Source: Endotrypanum monterogeii
Taxonomy: Eukaryota > Euglenozoa > Kinetoplastea > Trypanosomatida > Trypanosomatidae
NCBI GenBank assembly: GCA_000333855.2
Contig: CM007316.1
Coordinates: forward strand, 1,029,727 to 1,093,726
Direction of reading: 5' to 3'
DNA: 64,000 bases
Both the position numbers and the translations under genes were made by a program. Below, one piece after another: positions 1 through 12,200 of the stretch; positions within the stretch are counted from its first letter, which is position 1; every line of letters begins with the position of its first letter. A model generated the notes under the pieces. The model made no database searches. It saw nothing but the letters and a program-made list of their open reading frames with translations, and was not told where the DNA came from.

Positions 1-103
1 CGTATTGGTCGGTACGGAACGGAAGGAACGAAAACAAAACGAAACGAAAACTAAACTAACGTAAGTAAAGTTTTTACTTTTACGTTAGTGACGTTTTACG
101 TAC

Positions 104-150
<47 letters not shown>

Positions 151-1096
151 CGTGTATGTATACGTGTGTTTGGGAGTTGCCTGACGACGCGTCGAGAGTG
201 ATGGGTATAAGGAACGCGGTGAGACGCGTCAGTGAAATGAGGGTACACTTGAGGGAGGAGGGGATAAGCGCACGAATATCAATACGCGCTGGTGTTTGAG
301 AAAACTTTCGGAGGTTCACACACTAGGCCCGTCGATCCCACATCCATGCTCAGGGGACACGAGAACAAGGAGATAGACTCGGAGACTGTGCAGTGTGTCT
401 ATATCAGAGAAATAAGCCACCGACGAAGCAGAAAAGAGGTACTAGTCGAGAGAATAGATTCGGTGTAGGAAACTGTGTCACAGCCCAAAGAAAAATGTCC
501 CCTGTTTTGTTTCGATTGTGTGTGTGTGTGTGTGTGTATGTGGGGGGAGGAGGGGGGGTGAATGAGAACAGACGTGAACAGGAACGGAATTCGAAAAGAA
601 AAATATAGACATTTGAGGTATGTTGCTATGGTGGCGGCGAGAGGAGAACAGTTGCACAAAAAAAAAAAAACGCGACCACGTGCGTATGATGTATCCCTCA
701 TTCTAGCACACGGCACTCTACTGCCTGAGCAAAAAAAAAAGAGTGTCAAACCTCCATGGAAAGGACGACACAAAACCATGCGTCGACGCGGCGGTCGCAG
801 CAAAGAAGAGAACGGGAGTCTCCCGACGATACGCACACCGATACGTATTGCGGTGTCCTGCGCGCTGACCCCGGTACTGTGTCGTTACGCACGGATACTC
901 ACCTTAGCACTGTCTAGCTCCCCTCATCATTAAGAGGTCTGTATTTTTCTGGATAGCGCAATACCACTTCCACAGCATTGGGTCTACGAGCACTACCCTG
1001 GAAGGAAAAGATAAATAAACACGAGCAATGCATAAAATGAAGAAAGGTGGGGGAGCGGAGAATAAAGAAACTAAAAGATTGACCACACATGCGCGC

Positions 1097-1132
<36 letters not shown>

Positions 1133-1303
1133 GCGCGCATGTGTACGTATACGTGTGCGTGTGTGCGTGTGTGTTGAGGGGGGAGGGAGAGTAGCGAAAC
1201 AGAACAGGAATACAGGTCCCTTCCCTTCTCTCCCTCGCCCGCGCAAATTCATGCACCAACTCCTCTTCATACGCGCATGTTCCCGGATTGACCATAAACG
1301 CTA
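1..1303. other. Gene-free region downstream of NDUFB9-like gene
   Basis: No supportable gene. The stretch carries an (AT)n tract at about 104-139 running into (GT)n, a second (GT)n at about 518-538 followed by poly-G, several poly-A runs, and a perfect AT-centred palindrome at 1085-1144 listed separately. It should contain the 3' UTR of the gene ending at 1304 and the intergenic spacer to a gene beyond the left edge. Confidence 0.7.
1085..1144. repeat. 60-bp perfect palindrome with (AT)n centre
   Basis: A 16-bp arm at 1085-1100 (ending GCGCGCTTCT) is the exact reverse complement of 1129-1144 (starting AGAAGCGCGC). The bases between are alternating AT and so self-complementary, giving 60 bp of perfect dyad symmetry. 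It can form a cruciform in DNA or a long hairpin in the pre-mRNA. It lies in the gap downstream of the gene ending at 1304, so probably in a 3' UTR or spacer. Confidence 0.9.
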
Positions 1304-2212
1304 CTACGCCGGATAATTGGACTTGTCCACGACAGACATATTATTTCGGTAGTATCCTGCTGGCGTCGAAATGATGCCCATGATTCTATCCCAGTCACCC
1401 CGCAGCACACTACTGCGCGTACGCGAGTTGCGCTCCTCGGCGTACAGAGCGCCTGCAAGGTTCTCATCAAACTGATCTGCCCATTCCTCAAAGTGCCTGT
1501 CGTCTCGCAAACTAGGTCCACCCAGCAACTGGTAGAAGCACCAAGCAAAAAAACTGAAAAAAATAGTCCACACGAAACCCCGCAGGTGCGGAGCTACGTC
1601 CATATCACCAAAGCGCTCTGACGCCTCACCGGGACCAGCGTACAAGGGATGATGCGCTGTCCACCGGTGCAGCTTCGCGTCGTCATACCACATAACTTCG
1701 GGGTGCGTCCAGTGATCATATACCAGGGAGTTGTCGGGGTGGAACATTGGGTTTGCTAGCGTGAACGTGCTCCATGGCGAGGAGTTGTTGCGGCGCATGT
1801 AGTGAAAGTTTGCGTTGTCACGAAGGTATTTCTGTGTCTGGCGCACCATCATATCGCAGGTAGCTGGGTCGGTCACGTAGCGGTATTTCTCGAACCTTCT
1901 CCGGATTACTTTGTAGGCAAGGTTCAACTTGTGGGCGTTGAGCTGGATAAGCCACATCTGAACCTCTTTCAGTGACCAGCGGTACAGGCGGCAGACACGC
2001 TGCTTGTGGGTGAGTCGCGGGTCATCGATAATAGGATCGAGATGACGAACACTGCCCATGATGTCATGAATATACGCATCCGACTTCTGCTCGTACTTGG
2101 GGTTGTCAAGAATACGCCATCCCTCATAATTTTGCAGTAGCGGCTCGTGGAGGTGCCACTCGTGGTACTCTACCATGCCGCCACTGAATAATACCGAGCA
2201 ACGGCGCATCAT
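1304..2212 (-). CDS. NDUFB9: Complex I LYR-motif subunit, NDUFB9-like
   Basis: The 302-aa product resembles NDUFB9 (B22/LYRM3), an accessory subunit of the membrane arm of mitochondrial NADH:ubiquinone oxidoreductase. Residues 68-80 read LTHKQRVCRLYRW, matching the family's LTH(Q/K)Q(K/R)V.RLY(K/R) start with the LYR motif at 76-78. A helical stretch with an RFEKYR segment (about 106-111) follows, as in the animal protein. Unlike animal NDUFB9 (about 180 aa), this one has about 65 extra N-terminal residues and a hydrophobic, probably membrane-spanning segment at about 212-232 (WTIFFSFFAWCF). Two consecutive ATGs (2212, 2209) could start it. A pyrimidine tract lies about 60 nt upstream on the coding strand. 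NDUFB9 is the best fit, but another LYR-family protein is possible. Confidence 0.7.
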   Translation of the reverse strand: MMRRCSVLFSGGMVEYHEWHLHEPLLQNYEGWRILDNPKYEQKSDAYIHDIMGSVRHLDPIIDDPRLTHKQRVCRLYRWSLKEVQMWLIQLNAHKLNLAYKVIRRRFEKYRYVTDPATCDMMVRQTQKYLRDNANFHYMRRNNSSPWSTFTLANPMFHPDNSLVYDHWTHPEVMWYDDAKLHRWTAHHPLYAGPGEASERFGDMDVAPHLRGFVWTIFFSFFAWCFYQLLGGPSLRDDRHFEEWADQFDENLAGALYAEERNSRTRSSVLRGDWDRIMGIISTPAGYYRNNMSVVDKSNYPA

Positions 2213-3324
2213 CCCTACGTAGATATCTCTTCACAGATGCCTGTATGTAGATTTTTTTCTTTTTTGTGTGGGGGAAGGGAAGGAGGGTTTACACACCTTA
2301 TAATATGCAACTCTGCCCGTTCCTGTCGAAATGCACGTTACCCATACGCGCACACATTCACGTTGTGTCCTGCTACGGCTACTACGGAAACCTATTCTTC
2401 AGCTATGGCTACTACTACCTCCTATAAATGATATGGGAAAAAAAAACGGGGAAGGAACGATCCTCGTGAGTCTGCCTTGGAAAAAAAAAAAACAGCTCCA
2501 GGTACTCTGAGCTCCACCCCACCCTTCGCTAAGGTCAGGTGTGTATGTGTGTGTGTGTGTGTGTGCCTTGAGAAACGCCGTCGGTATGACGTGTGCCTGC
2601 GGGTGCCTCTGAAAGTGGCGCACCCGCAATAAAAAGAAAGTTATATAGCAGATGCTCTGTCTTCACTACTGCACAAGAGTACTACTATATATCACACACG
2701 CAGAAATGAAGTGCAGTTAAGAGGTGACTGCGAAAACAAAAAAAAATCGATCCCAACGAAGGACGCCCCAGCTCAATGGCAGACGCCTGGTTTTGAGAGC
2801 TCAAGTACGGGAACGCCAATGCAAGGGCAGACGCTTCAAAATGTTTATATAGAGAAAGTGTGAGTGCACATACGCACAGTCGCAGGAGTGCAAAAAAAAA
2901 AAAAAAGTGGTGCCACAGAAGGGGAGAGGGTATGCGAGACGACGTGCTTACATGAGGTAACAACGGGGGGAGGACACAGGGACAGAAGAGCATACATACA
3001 AGGGAAAAAGGGGGAGGGTACATACACGCGCATTGTACACGGAATGGATTGATAGTGAAGACGTGCCGGATCAGAGATCAAGTGGACGCAATACATTCTT
3101 TTGAAGAACCTATAGGACCTACGAGAAAAAGAAAAAAAATGTCCTGCCTGCCCTACCTCCACCGTATACCAATCTGCGAGTGGAGTATACGCTGCACAAA
3201 GCGCGAGGAGACATGTCTGGCGTCAGCCTGCCCCCCCCCTTGAAGCGCACAACGCCGTAACTGCCAGATGTTTACGACTACAGACAGAACATATGTTTGA
3301 CTCAGCTCCAGCTCTCTTCCCTTT

Positions 3325-3360
<36 letters not shown>

Positions 3361-3610
3361 CACACATACACACACACACACACACCTATATGCATGCAGG
3401 AGAACGAGGTGAGTGTATACAATGGAGGGGGGAGGGAAGGATGTTGTGCCTGTGTGGGCCTTCCCTCCCCCACCCCTTTAATGCATGTCTCAGTGATACA
3501 GTGAGCAACTCAAATGAAAGGAGAAAAGAAAAAAAAATTGAACGTCTGCTGTATTTCAACTCATGCTGAACGAAGAAGGATGACGAATATACACCTGCTT
3601 GGTCCCCTGC
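2213..3610. other. Gene-free spacer with GT and CA microsatellites
   Basis: No supportable gene. It holds (GT)n at about 2539-2565, a long (CA)n at about 3326-3385, and poly-A runs near 2440, 2480 and 2890. These read as poly-T on the transcribed strand and could serve trans-splicing or polyadenylation. Expected content is the 3' UTR of the FeSOD-like gene and the 5' UTR of the NDUFB9-like gene. Confidence 0.65.
3326..3385. repeat. (CA)n microsatellite
   Basis: About 60 bp of nearly pure CA with two interruptions, in the spacer between the NDUFB9-like and FeSOD-like genes. Confidence 0.9.
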
Positions 3611-4552
3611 TCACCAAAACTTCATTTCGTGGTACTCCTGTCCAGTAGCGCGCTTCCAATGGCGCTCGGCCCAGTGCCAATCGACTACATCAAAAAACCT
3701 TGATAGGTACTCGGGGCGCTTATTCTCGTAGTCGATGTAGTACGCATGCTCCCATACATCGACACACAGCAACGGCGTGTACTCGTAATTGGTCAGCGGA
3801 CATCCCGCATTGCTAAACGAGATGATGTCAAACGCCTTTGCTTTGGAGTCATAGACCCAGTAGACCCATCCACTACCAAAAAGGTTTTGTGCTGCAGTGA
3901 TGAACTGCTGCTCGAGACTCGCCACGGAGCCGTACTGAGCGCACACCGCTGCCGAGAGATCTGGTGGAATGTTACTGCCATACGGCTGAATACACTTCCA
4001 GAAGAAGGAGTGATTATAATGTTGTGCAGCGTTGTTGTAGATTCCCTTCAGCTGAACGTCGTTGAAGCTTTTTATTATCAGGGTATCTAGCTGCATTCCA
4101 TAGAGGGGCGTTCCCTCGATGAGTTGGTTCAGCTTCTCTACATAGGCACGGTGGTGACGCCCATAATGCACACGAATCTGATAGGATGACATGAGCGGCA
4201 TGCAGCCCTTGTACCACGGAAACTCCAGCGTGGGCAGATAGAAAAATCCCTGCGATTGAATGTAGTTCTCGGAACGGCGGATGTACTCATCTACTCGCCA
4301 ATACGTCTTGCGGTACTTATCCACATAGTAATCAGGGACACGGCCGGAACGATCGCGAAACTCGTTGTACTGATCCATAAAGTTGAAGCGCCCCAATTGT
4401 ACATCCGCTTTGGGGGTGTGCATCACTAGCCCGGTTCTGCAAGGCGTAGTATGGGAACCGCCAAGCCACAAGGAGCCGCTCTCAGAGGCACCAATCACGG
4501 ATCCTAGAGCACCGACGGCACATGCCGTGGGAGTGCGTGCACGACGAAGCAT
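3611..4552 (-). CDS. Fe-superoxide dismutase family protein with N-terminal extension
   Basis: The 313-aa product has a complete Fe/Mn-SOD fold from about residue 103. All four expected metal ligands are present by alignment with bacterial SodB: His129 (HYGRHH), His181 (YNHSFFW), Asp265 and His269 (DVWEHAYY). The second-sphere glutamine of the iron enzymes, Gln177 in NNAAQ, is also there. Active enzymes of this family convert superoxide to H2O2 and O2. The first 100 residues, with an Arg/Ala-rich start (MLRRARTPTACAVGALG), look like a mitochondrial presequence plus an added domain that classical FeSODs (about 200-230 aa) lack. SOD-fold proteins also occur as mitoribosomal subunits (mS42/mS43), so a structural role is a real alternative. 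The ATG at 4552 is chosen because the upstream reading frame is a poly-pyrimidine tract encoding low-complexity Phe/Pro. Confidence 0.85.
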   Translation of the reverse strand: MLRRARTPTACAVGALGSVIGASESGSLWLGGSHTTPCRTGLVMHTPKADVQLGRFNFMDQYNEFRDRSGRVPDYYVDKYRKTYWRVDEYIRRSENYIQSQGFFYLPTLEFPWYKGCMPLMSSYQIRVHYGRHHRAYVEKLNQLIEGTPLYGMQLDTLIIKSFNDVQLKGIYNNAAQHYNHSFFWKCIQPYGSNIPPDLSAAVCAQYGSVASLEQQFITAAQNLFGSGWVYWVYDSKAKAFDIISFSNAGCPLTNYEYTPLLCVDVWEHAYYIDYENKRPEYLSRFFDVVDWHWAERHWKRATGQEYHEMKFW

Positions 4553-5420
4553 TGCTATATGAGGGGGAAGGGGGGGGGGCACAGAAAAAAAAAAAAGAGT
4601 GAGAAACGAGAAAACGAGCCCCGACACACTACTTGAAAAATATAGAAAAAAAAATTAATTTATATAATATGTATCCCTCGAAAGTGATTTTTCTATGCGC
4701 CTAGAGGAGAAGGATCTACTACTACTACTACTATTACTACTACTAGGGTGGCACTTCTACAAGAATGTCGGGAAAAAAAAAAAGCAACGATATATATTTA
4801 CAGACAAATGAATGATCCCTGCGAGCGTGTGCTTATGAGGGGAATATGTATGCACCTGTGCGTCCCCCCTCTTTTGAGCGAAAACGGGGCGAAGGGAGGC
4901 GAGGACCACACAACAGGCCTCACTAGGTGGAGCTACGCTAAATGGGCGCCAAAATGGTCAGTTAGCAATCAATAACAATGGGGTGCCAACACGTGCAGTC
5001 AGAGTGAGATACAAGCGCACACAGAGAGCCTAAGATCGTGACAGAACCTGAAGAGGAACGCAATATTGGACAGGTAGCCCTATAAGCAAGGTGTACCTAT
5101 GCGTACAAAGCAGTACAACAGGGGCGCATAACTCTACAGAACGGAGAAGAGAAATCTAATATGCAATATATACTCCAATATATTATAATAATAACCATAC
5201 ATGACCTTTTGAGGGACGACGTCAGTACCACGAGTGCACGTACGCACACTGGTTGATACGGCACAGATCCTTCTAGAGGCTTCCCAGTAATTGGGGGAGG
5301 GGAGGGGGACAGCCAGCGATTGAAAAAAAGTGGGGAACTTACCTCCGGTCAGTGTGTGAGAGCGATACAAATAGAAAGTAAAACACGACTGAGAACTCAT
5401 GCTCGCCGTTCGTGACCGAG

Positions 5421-5460
<40 letters not shown>

Positions 5461-6285
5461 TTGTGTGGGTTCAGGAACAAAGAGGAAGCGAAAAGCGGGG
5501 AAACCTGAAAGAAAAAATCAAAGTGCATCAAAAGTCTAAAGCAGCAACACTGCTTCAGCCCTGTGCGCAAGTGCACAGAAACAGATACGCCCACGATCCT
5601 CATCGAGGCATTTGCTTTTGTGCTATGCTGTCGTTATGAGTGCCCCTGCCACACACTTCGTTTCTGGTTGCCGCTTACGAAAACAAACAAAAAAATCTCC
5701 AAGTGTGTATTCTATTAAAGGTGAGTTGCTTCTTTCGTGGTCGATGACAGTGAATCGTGAGGTGTGTCGCTCCCAGCAATGCAGTCACCTGCAACCGAAT
5801 ATTCCTGTGTGTGATGAAATACCTCACCCTACACCCTCCCATACACACGCACACACAGACACAGAGGGGATGGAGAAAGGGGGGAAGGAAGGGAGTCCGT
5901 TACGGTTAATATCACATTTATTGGATTTAACAATAACAAACAGTGGAGGGGTTAAAAGAAGATGAGTTAAACTTAAGGGACGCCCCGCGACACAAACACA
6001 CACACACACAGGTGTGCACGAGTCCAACACAAAAGCGGAAGTGATAAGGCCCAGTGACATATGCAAGAGGTTGTCAGGGGGTGGGTAGAGTGCTAACCTC
6101 ATGCCAAGTGCGCATTGTCTGGTGTACATGAGTTCATGGGCATGTGTGAGGTGAGGATATTTTTCATCTGCGCGACCGCAACCGATGAGAAGAGATCACC
6201 ACCCACTCCGGCAGCTCGTGGCCCGCCATGGTCCATTACAATCGTCATCCATCAACTCGATCAGCCCTCCTCCTGCTTTGCTAGC
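4553..6285. other. Gene-free spacer with microsatellites
   Basis: No supportable gene. It contains a purine-rich block just upstream of the FeSOD-like start (pyrimidine tract on the coding strand), a (CTA)n run at about 4715-4745, a (GT)n run at about 5422-5459 and (CA)n near 5995-6010. It probably holds the 3' UTR of the Trm3-type gene. Confidence 0.65.
5422..5459. repeat. (GT)n microsatellite
   Basis: About 38 bp of pure GT in the spacer between the FeSOD-like and Trm3-type genes. Confidence 0.9.
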
Positions 6286-9200
6286 TCAAACAGGGGGATT
6301 TGACTTGGTCATCAAGTGCTGCCGAGTGTACTCGTACATGGTTATGGCCCCAGTGACGTGCACATTCAGTGAACGAATAAGCCCGTACTGCGGTATTTCG
6401 ACGCAGACATCGAGCAAGGGTATGAGCGGGGCTGGCACGCCCTGACCCTCAGCACCCAGCACCACCGCACACCGCTCTGGGAAAGAAAACTTCTCCATGG
6501 ATACGCTCTCTGCGGTCTGCTCGATGCCGATGATGGTGTAGCCACGACGGCGCAGTCCCTCGAGATAGCAGGGCAGGGCGCTTGGCATGACCTCCTCCCA
6601 CGGGATCCAGAGCTCCGCGCTCCGCGCCGCTGCCACGAAGTGGGGATGGTCAAACACTTTCTTCTCCGGTACGACGATCGACTCGACGGCAAAAATCTCG
6701 CCGCAGCGGCATAAGCCAGCTATGTTCACCGGGTTCTCCAGAAGAGATCCCACAACGATGAGAGACTGCTTCTGTGTGCGCAGAGCACGCGGGTGAAGCT
6801 CATTGTACACCTCGCTCGTCCACCACGACGAGACCTTTTTCTGTACGTTGGCCGTGGACGCGTCCACGACGGCTGCCTCAGAGCCTGCATCAGCACCGAC
6901 TGCCCGTGAAGCAGCAGCAGCGACGGTCGCCTCCCTCATCGGATCGCGAGTCAGCAGCGCTGTTGCCTCCTGTGTGTAGTCCACATAGTAATCTGATGGT
7001 GTGCTCGTGTGAGGGATGCCACGAAAATTTTTGAAGACGGATAACAACTCCTGCACCCTCAAACTCGCACACCAGTCGTGCACGCGCAAGAGCTCCATGG
7101 GATAGAGAGCACCGATCATGCAACACATCTCCGTCTCCACGAAACGCATCCGCTCGAAGGCAGCAGCAGGCAACACATCTGCCAAGACTGTATTAGCTTC
7201 CTTTCGACGAATGCAAAAAAGACTTCGAGGGCTGATTGCCTCCTCCGTGTCAAAAAACAGCAAGTGCGCGTGTTTCTCTCGAAACCTCAAATGCTCTGGT
7301 GCATTCAGTACGTATTCATAAACAGCTTCTACTGTTGTCGGAATGGGACGCCCGCGTGCGAGACGCCGCTGGCAAATGTTGAACAACCCAATGTGACTGA
7401 TGATACGAAGGAGGTGCTGGTTGGAAGTGCTTTGCTGAAGAATGCGCGGGAAGAGCAATGTGAAGGCGTCGGAAGCAATCCCCCAATCACCCGTCTCTGT
7501 GACCGCAGAGTCGTTGGCGCTGTCGGCCTCCTCCTGCTGCAGGAGTGTGTGGCAGGCAATCAAAATATAACTGCCACACACTTGAGGCCGAAGACTGTAG
7601 TTGCCGAGGGCCTCACTCACAATCGTATAAAGAGAAGGGCGCTGTTCCACGAGCCGAATCGCGTACAACTCCATCAGACGTCGAACACTTCCCATGTTGT
7701 TGACTGTCAAACAATGGAATATGAGCATGCGGAACACCTCGCTCACTTGCGCAAGCGGTGCGGACTCTTCGTCAGCCAAGCAGGGCAGCAATGCACAAAG
7801 CAGCTGCCACAGTCGCATACGAGCTCGATGTGTACGTGAGTTGGGCATACACGGTTCGTGCGTTAAGACTGGATGACATGTATTCATGCGTAGCAGCTCC
7901 ATTGTGAGCGGCACCGCACGTCCTGCAACATTTTCGTGACAACACCACACCAACGTCGCGATTGCCGTCGCGCGGCCCACGGCAGACATGGAGGCGGTGG
8001 GCGGGTAACACAAGCGGAGCGCCTCCGGCCACGTCCAAAGAAGCGGCTCGGTGACTGCCACCGTTGACTCATTCTCCTCCTCGTCGCGGTTCGTATTGAA
8101 GAAGACTGCAGCATACAGCAGCACCTCGCGCAATACGGGCCAGTTGTTGGCGGGGTCATGCAGCACTTGCAACGAGGCTGTCATCGCGGCGAAATAGATG
8201 TCACGATCTGCCGTCTGCGCATCCTCGCCTTGGCCCCTGAGAACTCCCAACAGAGTCTCCTTCACGTATTCGGGGTGATGCGGCATAACGTAATGAAGCA
8301 CAGTGAAGGCGAGGGCAGCGAGCCGCGTGTACTGGCGCGCCCCGACCTCCCTCATGTGCTCCCACATGCCGTCGACAATGGCTATGTAATCGACCACTTC
8401 CGGCATATTTGAGGAGGCTACCCACAGCAATAGGTCATACACGCTGGTAAGGTTCATCGTCCAGCACTCGTCGAGCTGGCCCAGCGCGTAGTCCTGCACA
8501 CGCTCGACAAGACCCGCTGACAGCTGCATCGTGTCCAAGGCTTCATCATGAGTGCACCTAGGATCAGAAGCTGTCAGGCAAAGCAAAAGAATGTAGAGAG
8601 CGTTGCATACATAGCGACTCTGCTGGCTGAGTAGTGTCGACCACGACAGGTCTGACAAGGTAATGGGGGCTGAGCCCGATGGAACGCGCTGCGATGGCAA
8701 TGCTAAGAGATGGTTAACGTACACTTCAAGCACATGACGTGGCAATAACACGGCGATCGGACACCGCGAGCTGGAGGCAGGAGACAATGGTGGCGCTTCC
8801 CGGCAGGTCGGCAAAGAGTTCGGGAAGAGCAAGCCCCCATGCGCGACCATGTCAAATCTCTCAGAATGCTGCCCCTGCGGTGCTGCGGCCATGTTGTGGT
8901 TCAGAGAGAGGTACCCGCATAACTCGCTTTGCAGCATGCGCGCCACATTGCGACCCACAATAAGCAAAGCCGCCAGTCGTGTCTGGATTGCCTCGGTGCC
9001 GCCAACCACGGTTGCCATTGATGCGGACACAGCCTCGTAAGCAGCTGCACAGTCCCTCAAGAGACACATCAGCTGTTGCACATACCGCGGGGCGTGCAGT
9101 AGCTCAGCAGCGGTTGCCGATACGGTGGCTGATGCGTGTGTCGACGCATCGCACGCGATCGAGTTCAGGGTGGTCACAGCAGCTGCCAGCACATCGAAGT

Positions 9201-12200
9201 TGGTGGTGTTCATGAACACCCAGGTCGCACCAGCCTCGACGTTCACCTGATCTTCGTAGAGTGAACCACCATGTTCCTTGAGCCATAAAGTCTCTGCGCT
9301 GTCACGAATGCTGCAGAGGCCTGTCTGCAGAGCCGCCATGATGTGTTCGTGTAATGCGGCGACCATGGACTGCAGCGTAGTGCTCACTGGCCACAGCTGA
9401 GCACACACACCACGGCCAACACTGCGCTGGAACTCCACTAGACACGCCGCGCACATGAGAACCTGTGCAGGACTGCAGTACGCACGCGTCTGCAGCGACA
9501 CGATTGTCGCCGAAATACGAGCCCCAACGGCTCGCACAAGCTCCGCATGACGTGCGGACTCAGTTCGGGTGAGAGCCCCAATCAAGAAAAAGGTTTCCTT
9601 TACAGCCACCGTATTCACCACTCCATGTGCACTGATGTCTGAAGGTGTCTGCAGCAGTGCCTCGACGCGGCAGATCAGCCCCTCGACATCCAGTATCGCA
9701 TCGACAAATGAAAGTGCGTCTTGACCACGCCCGCTCTGTCCCACCTGCTGCACCTTCTTCTGTTGTCTCGAACTGAACTGGACAAGCCAGTGGTGGAGAA
9801 AGTTTTCCTCAACCGATGCACCCACGAGACCGTAGAGTCCACACGCGTCCATGCTCGTGATGCTGTGCCCGCCTGATTCGCCGAGTGGACCGCACATGCA
9901 GTACAGACGCCAAAAAGATGAATGCAGTCGACACCGACGCGGTGACGACGTGGCAGCCGCAAACGTCGTGAGTGCCGAAAAAAGAATCACCGTCACACGC
10001 ACATCCAGCCAGAACGGAATGTTCTGCTGCACAGAGTCGCGCATGAAGCGGTGCAGTCGCTCCACGACCCCTTCATCCAGCAGCACAGGCTCCGCGTCGA
10101 TGCTGTGCTCTAGAAACACCTCCGCGATGGCAAGCAGCACCCGCGCCAGCACGCACACGGTGAAGCGCGGCGGCTTGCTGATGGATGTATCCAACAGGCG
10201 CTGCAGGGCGTCGACGCGGCCGGATACGTGGTCGTCGTCGCTTTGAGACCAGTGGTGAGCAAAGAGGAAGGCGTAGAAGCGCTCTACCTCCTGTGCCAGT
10301 GGCTCCACATTCGGTACTGCCTTCATTTCGGTGCCCTCGAACGCCTTCGTGTCTAGAAAAGAAGCTGTGATCGGGATTCGGTCGAGGTCACTGCACAGCC
10401 GCGGATCTGAAGCGCTCTGGAACACGTAGTGAAAGAGAAAATTTGAAGAAAGCGAGCGCAGCACGCGCGGTGGCAAGACCCATATTCGCCGTAGGCCCAC
10501 CTTGCGGACCCCGAGGTTAGGATGCAAGATAAGCTTCAGCAGGATCAGTTCAACCCACCGCGGGTGCAGCGCCGCGTTCTTCACACTTACTGTTGTCGCT
10601 GTAGCATCAGACGACGGCAACGCACTCTCCAGGTAGTCATCTAATTGGGCAATGATCGTGTCCAGCCTGGCCATAACAGGTTCGATAATGTGCCAGCCGT
10701 ACTCGTTGAGTGACTCCAGAACCAAAAAAAAATTATCCCAGGTAATGGCACTGAGTGACTCACCTTTTTCCACTGCTCCTCCACGTCGATTTCTTCCGAC
10801 GACGCCGCTGCCACTGGCACTGCAACTAATGGCCGTGCACCAGCGAAACAGCGAGTGAAACTCAATGATAGGTGGCAGAGTAGCGGATGGCAAGTCGCTA
10901 TGCATACCTGCCTGCCGCTCCTCCTGCTGCCTTGTCATGAAGACGATGCGCTTCAGCAAATACTCGACACGCAGCTGCATGTTCGCGCGGTGTCCAGCAT
11001 CCGTCTTCGTGGAAGTAAGACTGTGGTACAAGGCGCTACTCAACACTGTCCATAGAGTATCGGAAAACCGGAAGTCTGTGCGTGGGTCGAGTGAGGGTCG
11101 TTGAAAGAGGAAATCAAATAACGCAGCGATAAGAAGAACGACCTCGTCGCATTTTTCCCCGGCGAGCGGCTGCACAGCATCCTTGGCGACAGCTGCAGCA
11201 GTTGGAATAGTTGGGAAAGCAGCTGCTCTGTGCTCTGAAAGTGCTGGCAAGGCAGTCATCGCTGTTGACGAATCACCAGGGCAGCTTGCGAGTGTGCACA
11301 GAAACGTTTGTACAAGATCCTTGTATTGCTCCAGTCCTTGACTCCTGTCGAGCAGCAATAAGGGGATAAGCACACGCTGGCAGAGCAATGCAACAGGCAC
11401 CGCGCGATGTTGGTGCTGATCTTGATATAAGTGCCTTGGTACGACGGCAGCATCCGTAGCAGCACCTGCTGCTGTGACACTGGCACCGAGGTAAGATAGA
11501 CAACACTGCACAAGGACTTTTCTCAGCTCCTCTAGTCTTTCAGCAGACGGAATAGGATAGCAGGACGGAATGGCACTGCATTTTGCCACTGGCGGTTCCG
11601 AGTAGAAGACACGTGAGCACAGGGCACTCGCATCACCCCCAGTATTGCCCGCTGTCGGTCGCTGCGTCGACAGCTTCCCGCGTTTTCCCGCCTGATCTCC
11701 TGTTGTCGACACCATCTCTTTAGTTCCTGACACACCCTTAGAAACTTTGGTGGCAGGAGTACCGATAGGATCCTTAACGACACTGCTATGAAGCCGAAAG
11801 GGCTTACACATCACCATGACCGACGTGATCTGGCCCAGCAGCTCCGTGGCAACCCTTGCACTCAACCCGTCTTCGCGTCCCGATACTAGCGCTTCGCAAG
11901 CAGCGTGTAGCAGCGACTCGCAGCAGCGGTTTGGCAGCAAGGAAAGCTGCGCAACAGTGTAGCAGGCAGCCGTGCGCGCTTCCGGGGAAAATGGAGGTTG
12001 TGCAGCAAATAACTCCAGTAGATAAGACTCCCAACGTTGGCATACCGTCTCGATCCACCCCCCTCCTGCACCAGACGCTTCGAATTCGGAGAAGTGGCTG
12101 GATACGTATCCCACAAGCGCACCAGATGCAGTGATGAGTGTAGGGACGCTTTCGGGTGGCATCGTCGAGTGAGATGCACTAAGTGCCACGGAGCCATGGG

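Noticed and set aside
7078..7839. 253-codon plus-strand open frame
   Set aside because: It lies entirely antisense within the Trm3-type gene, whose frame has domain support. It is a shadow.
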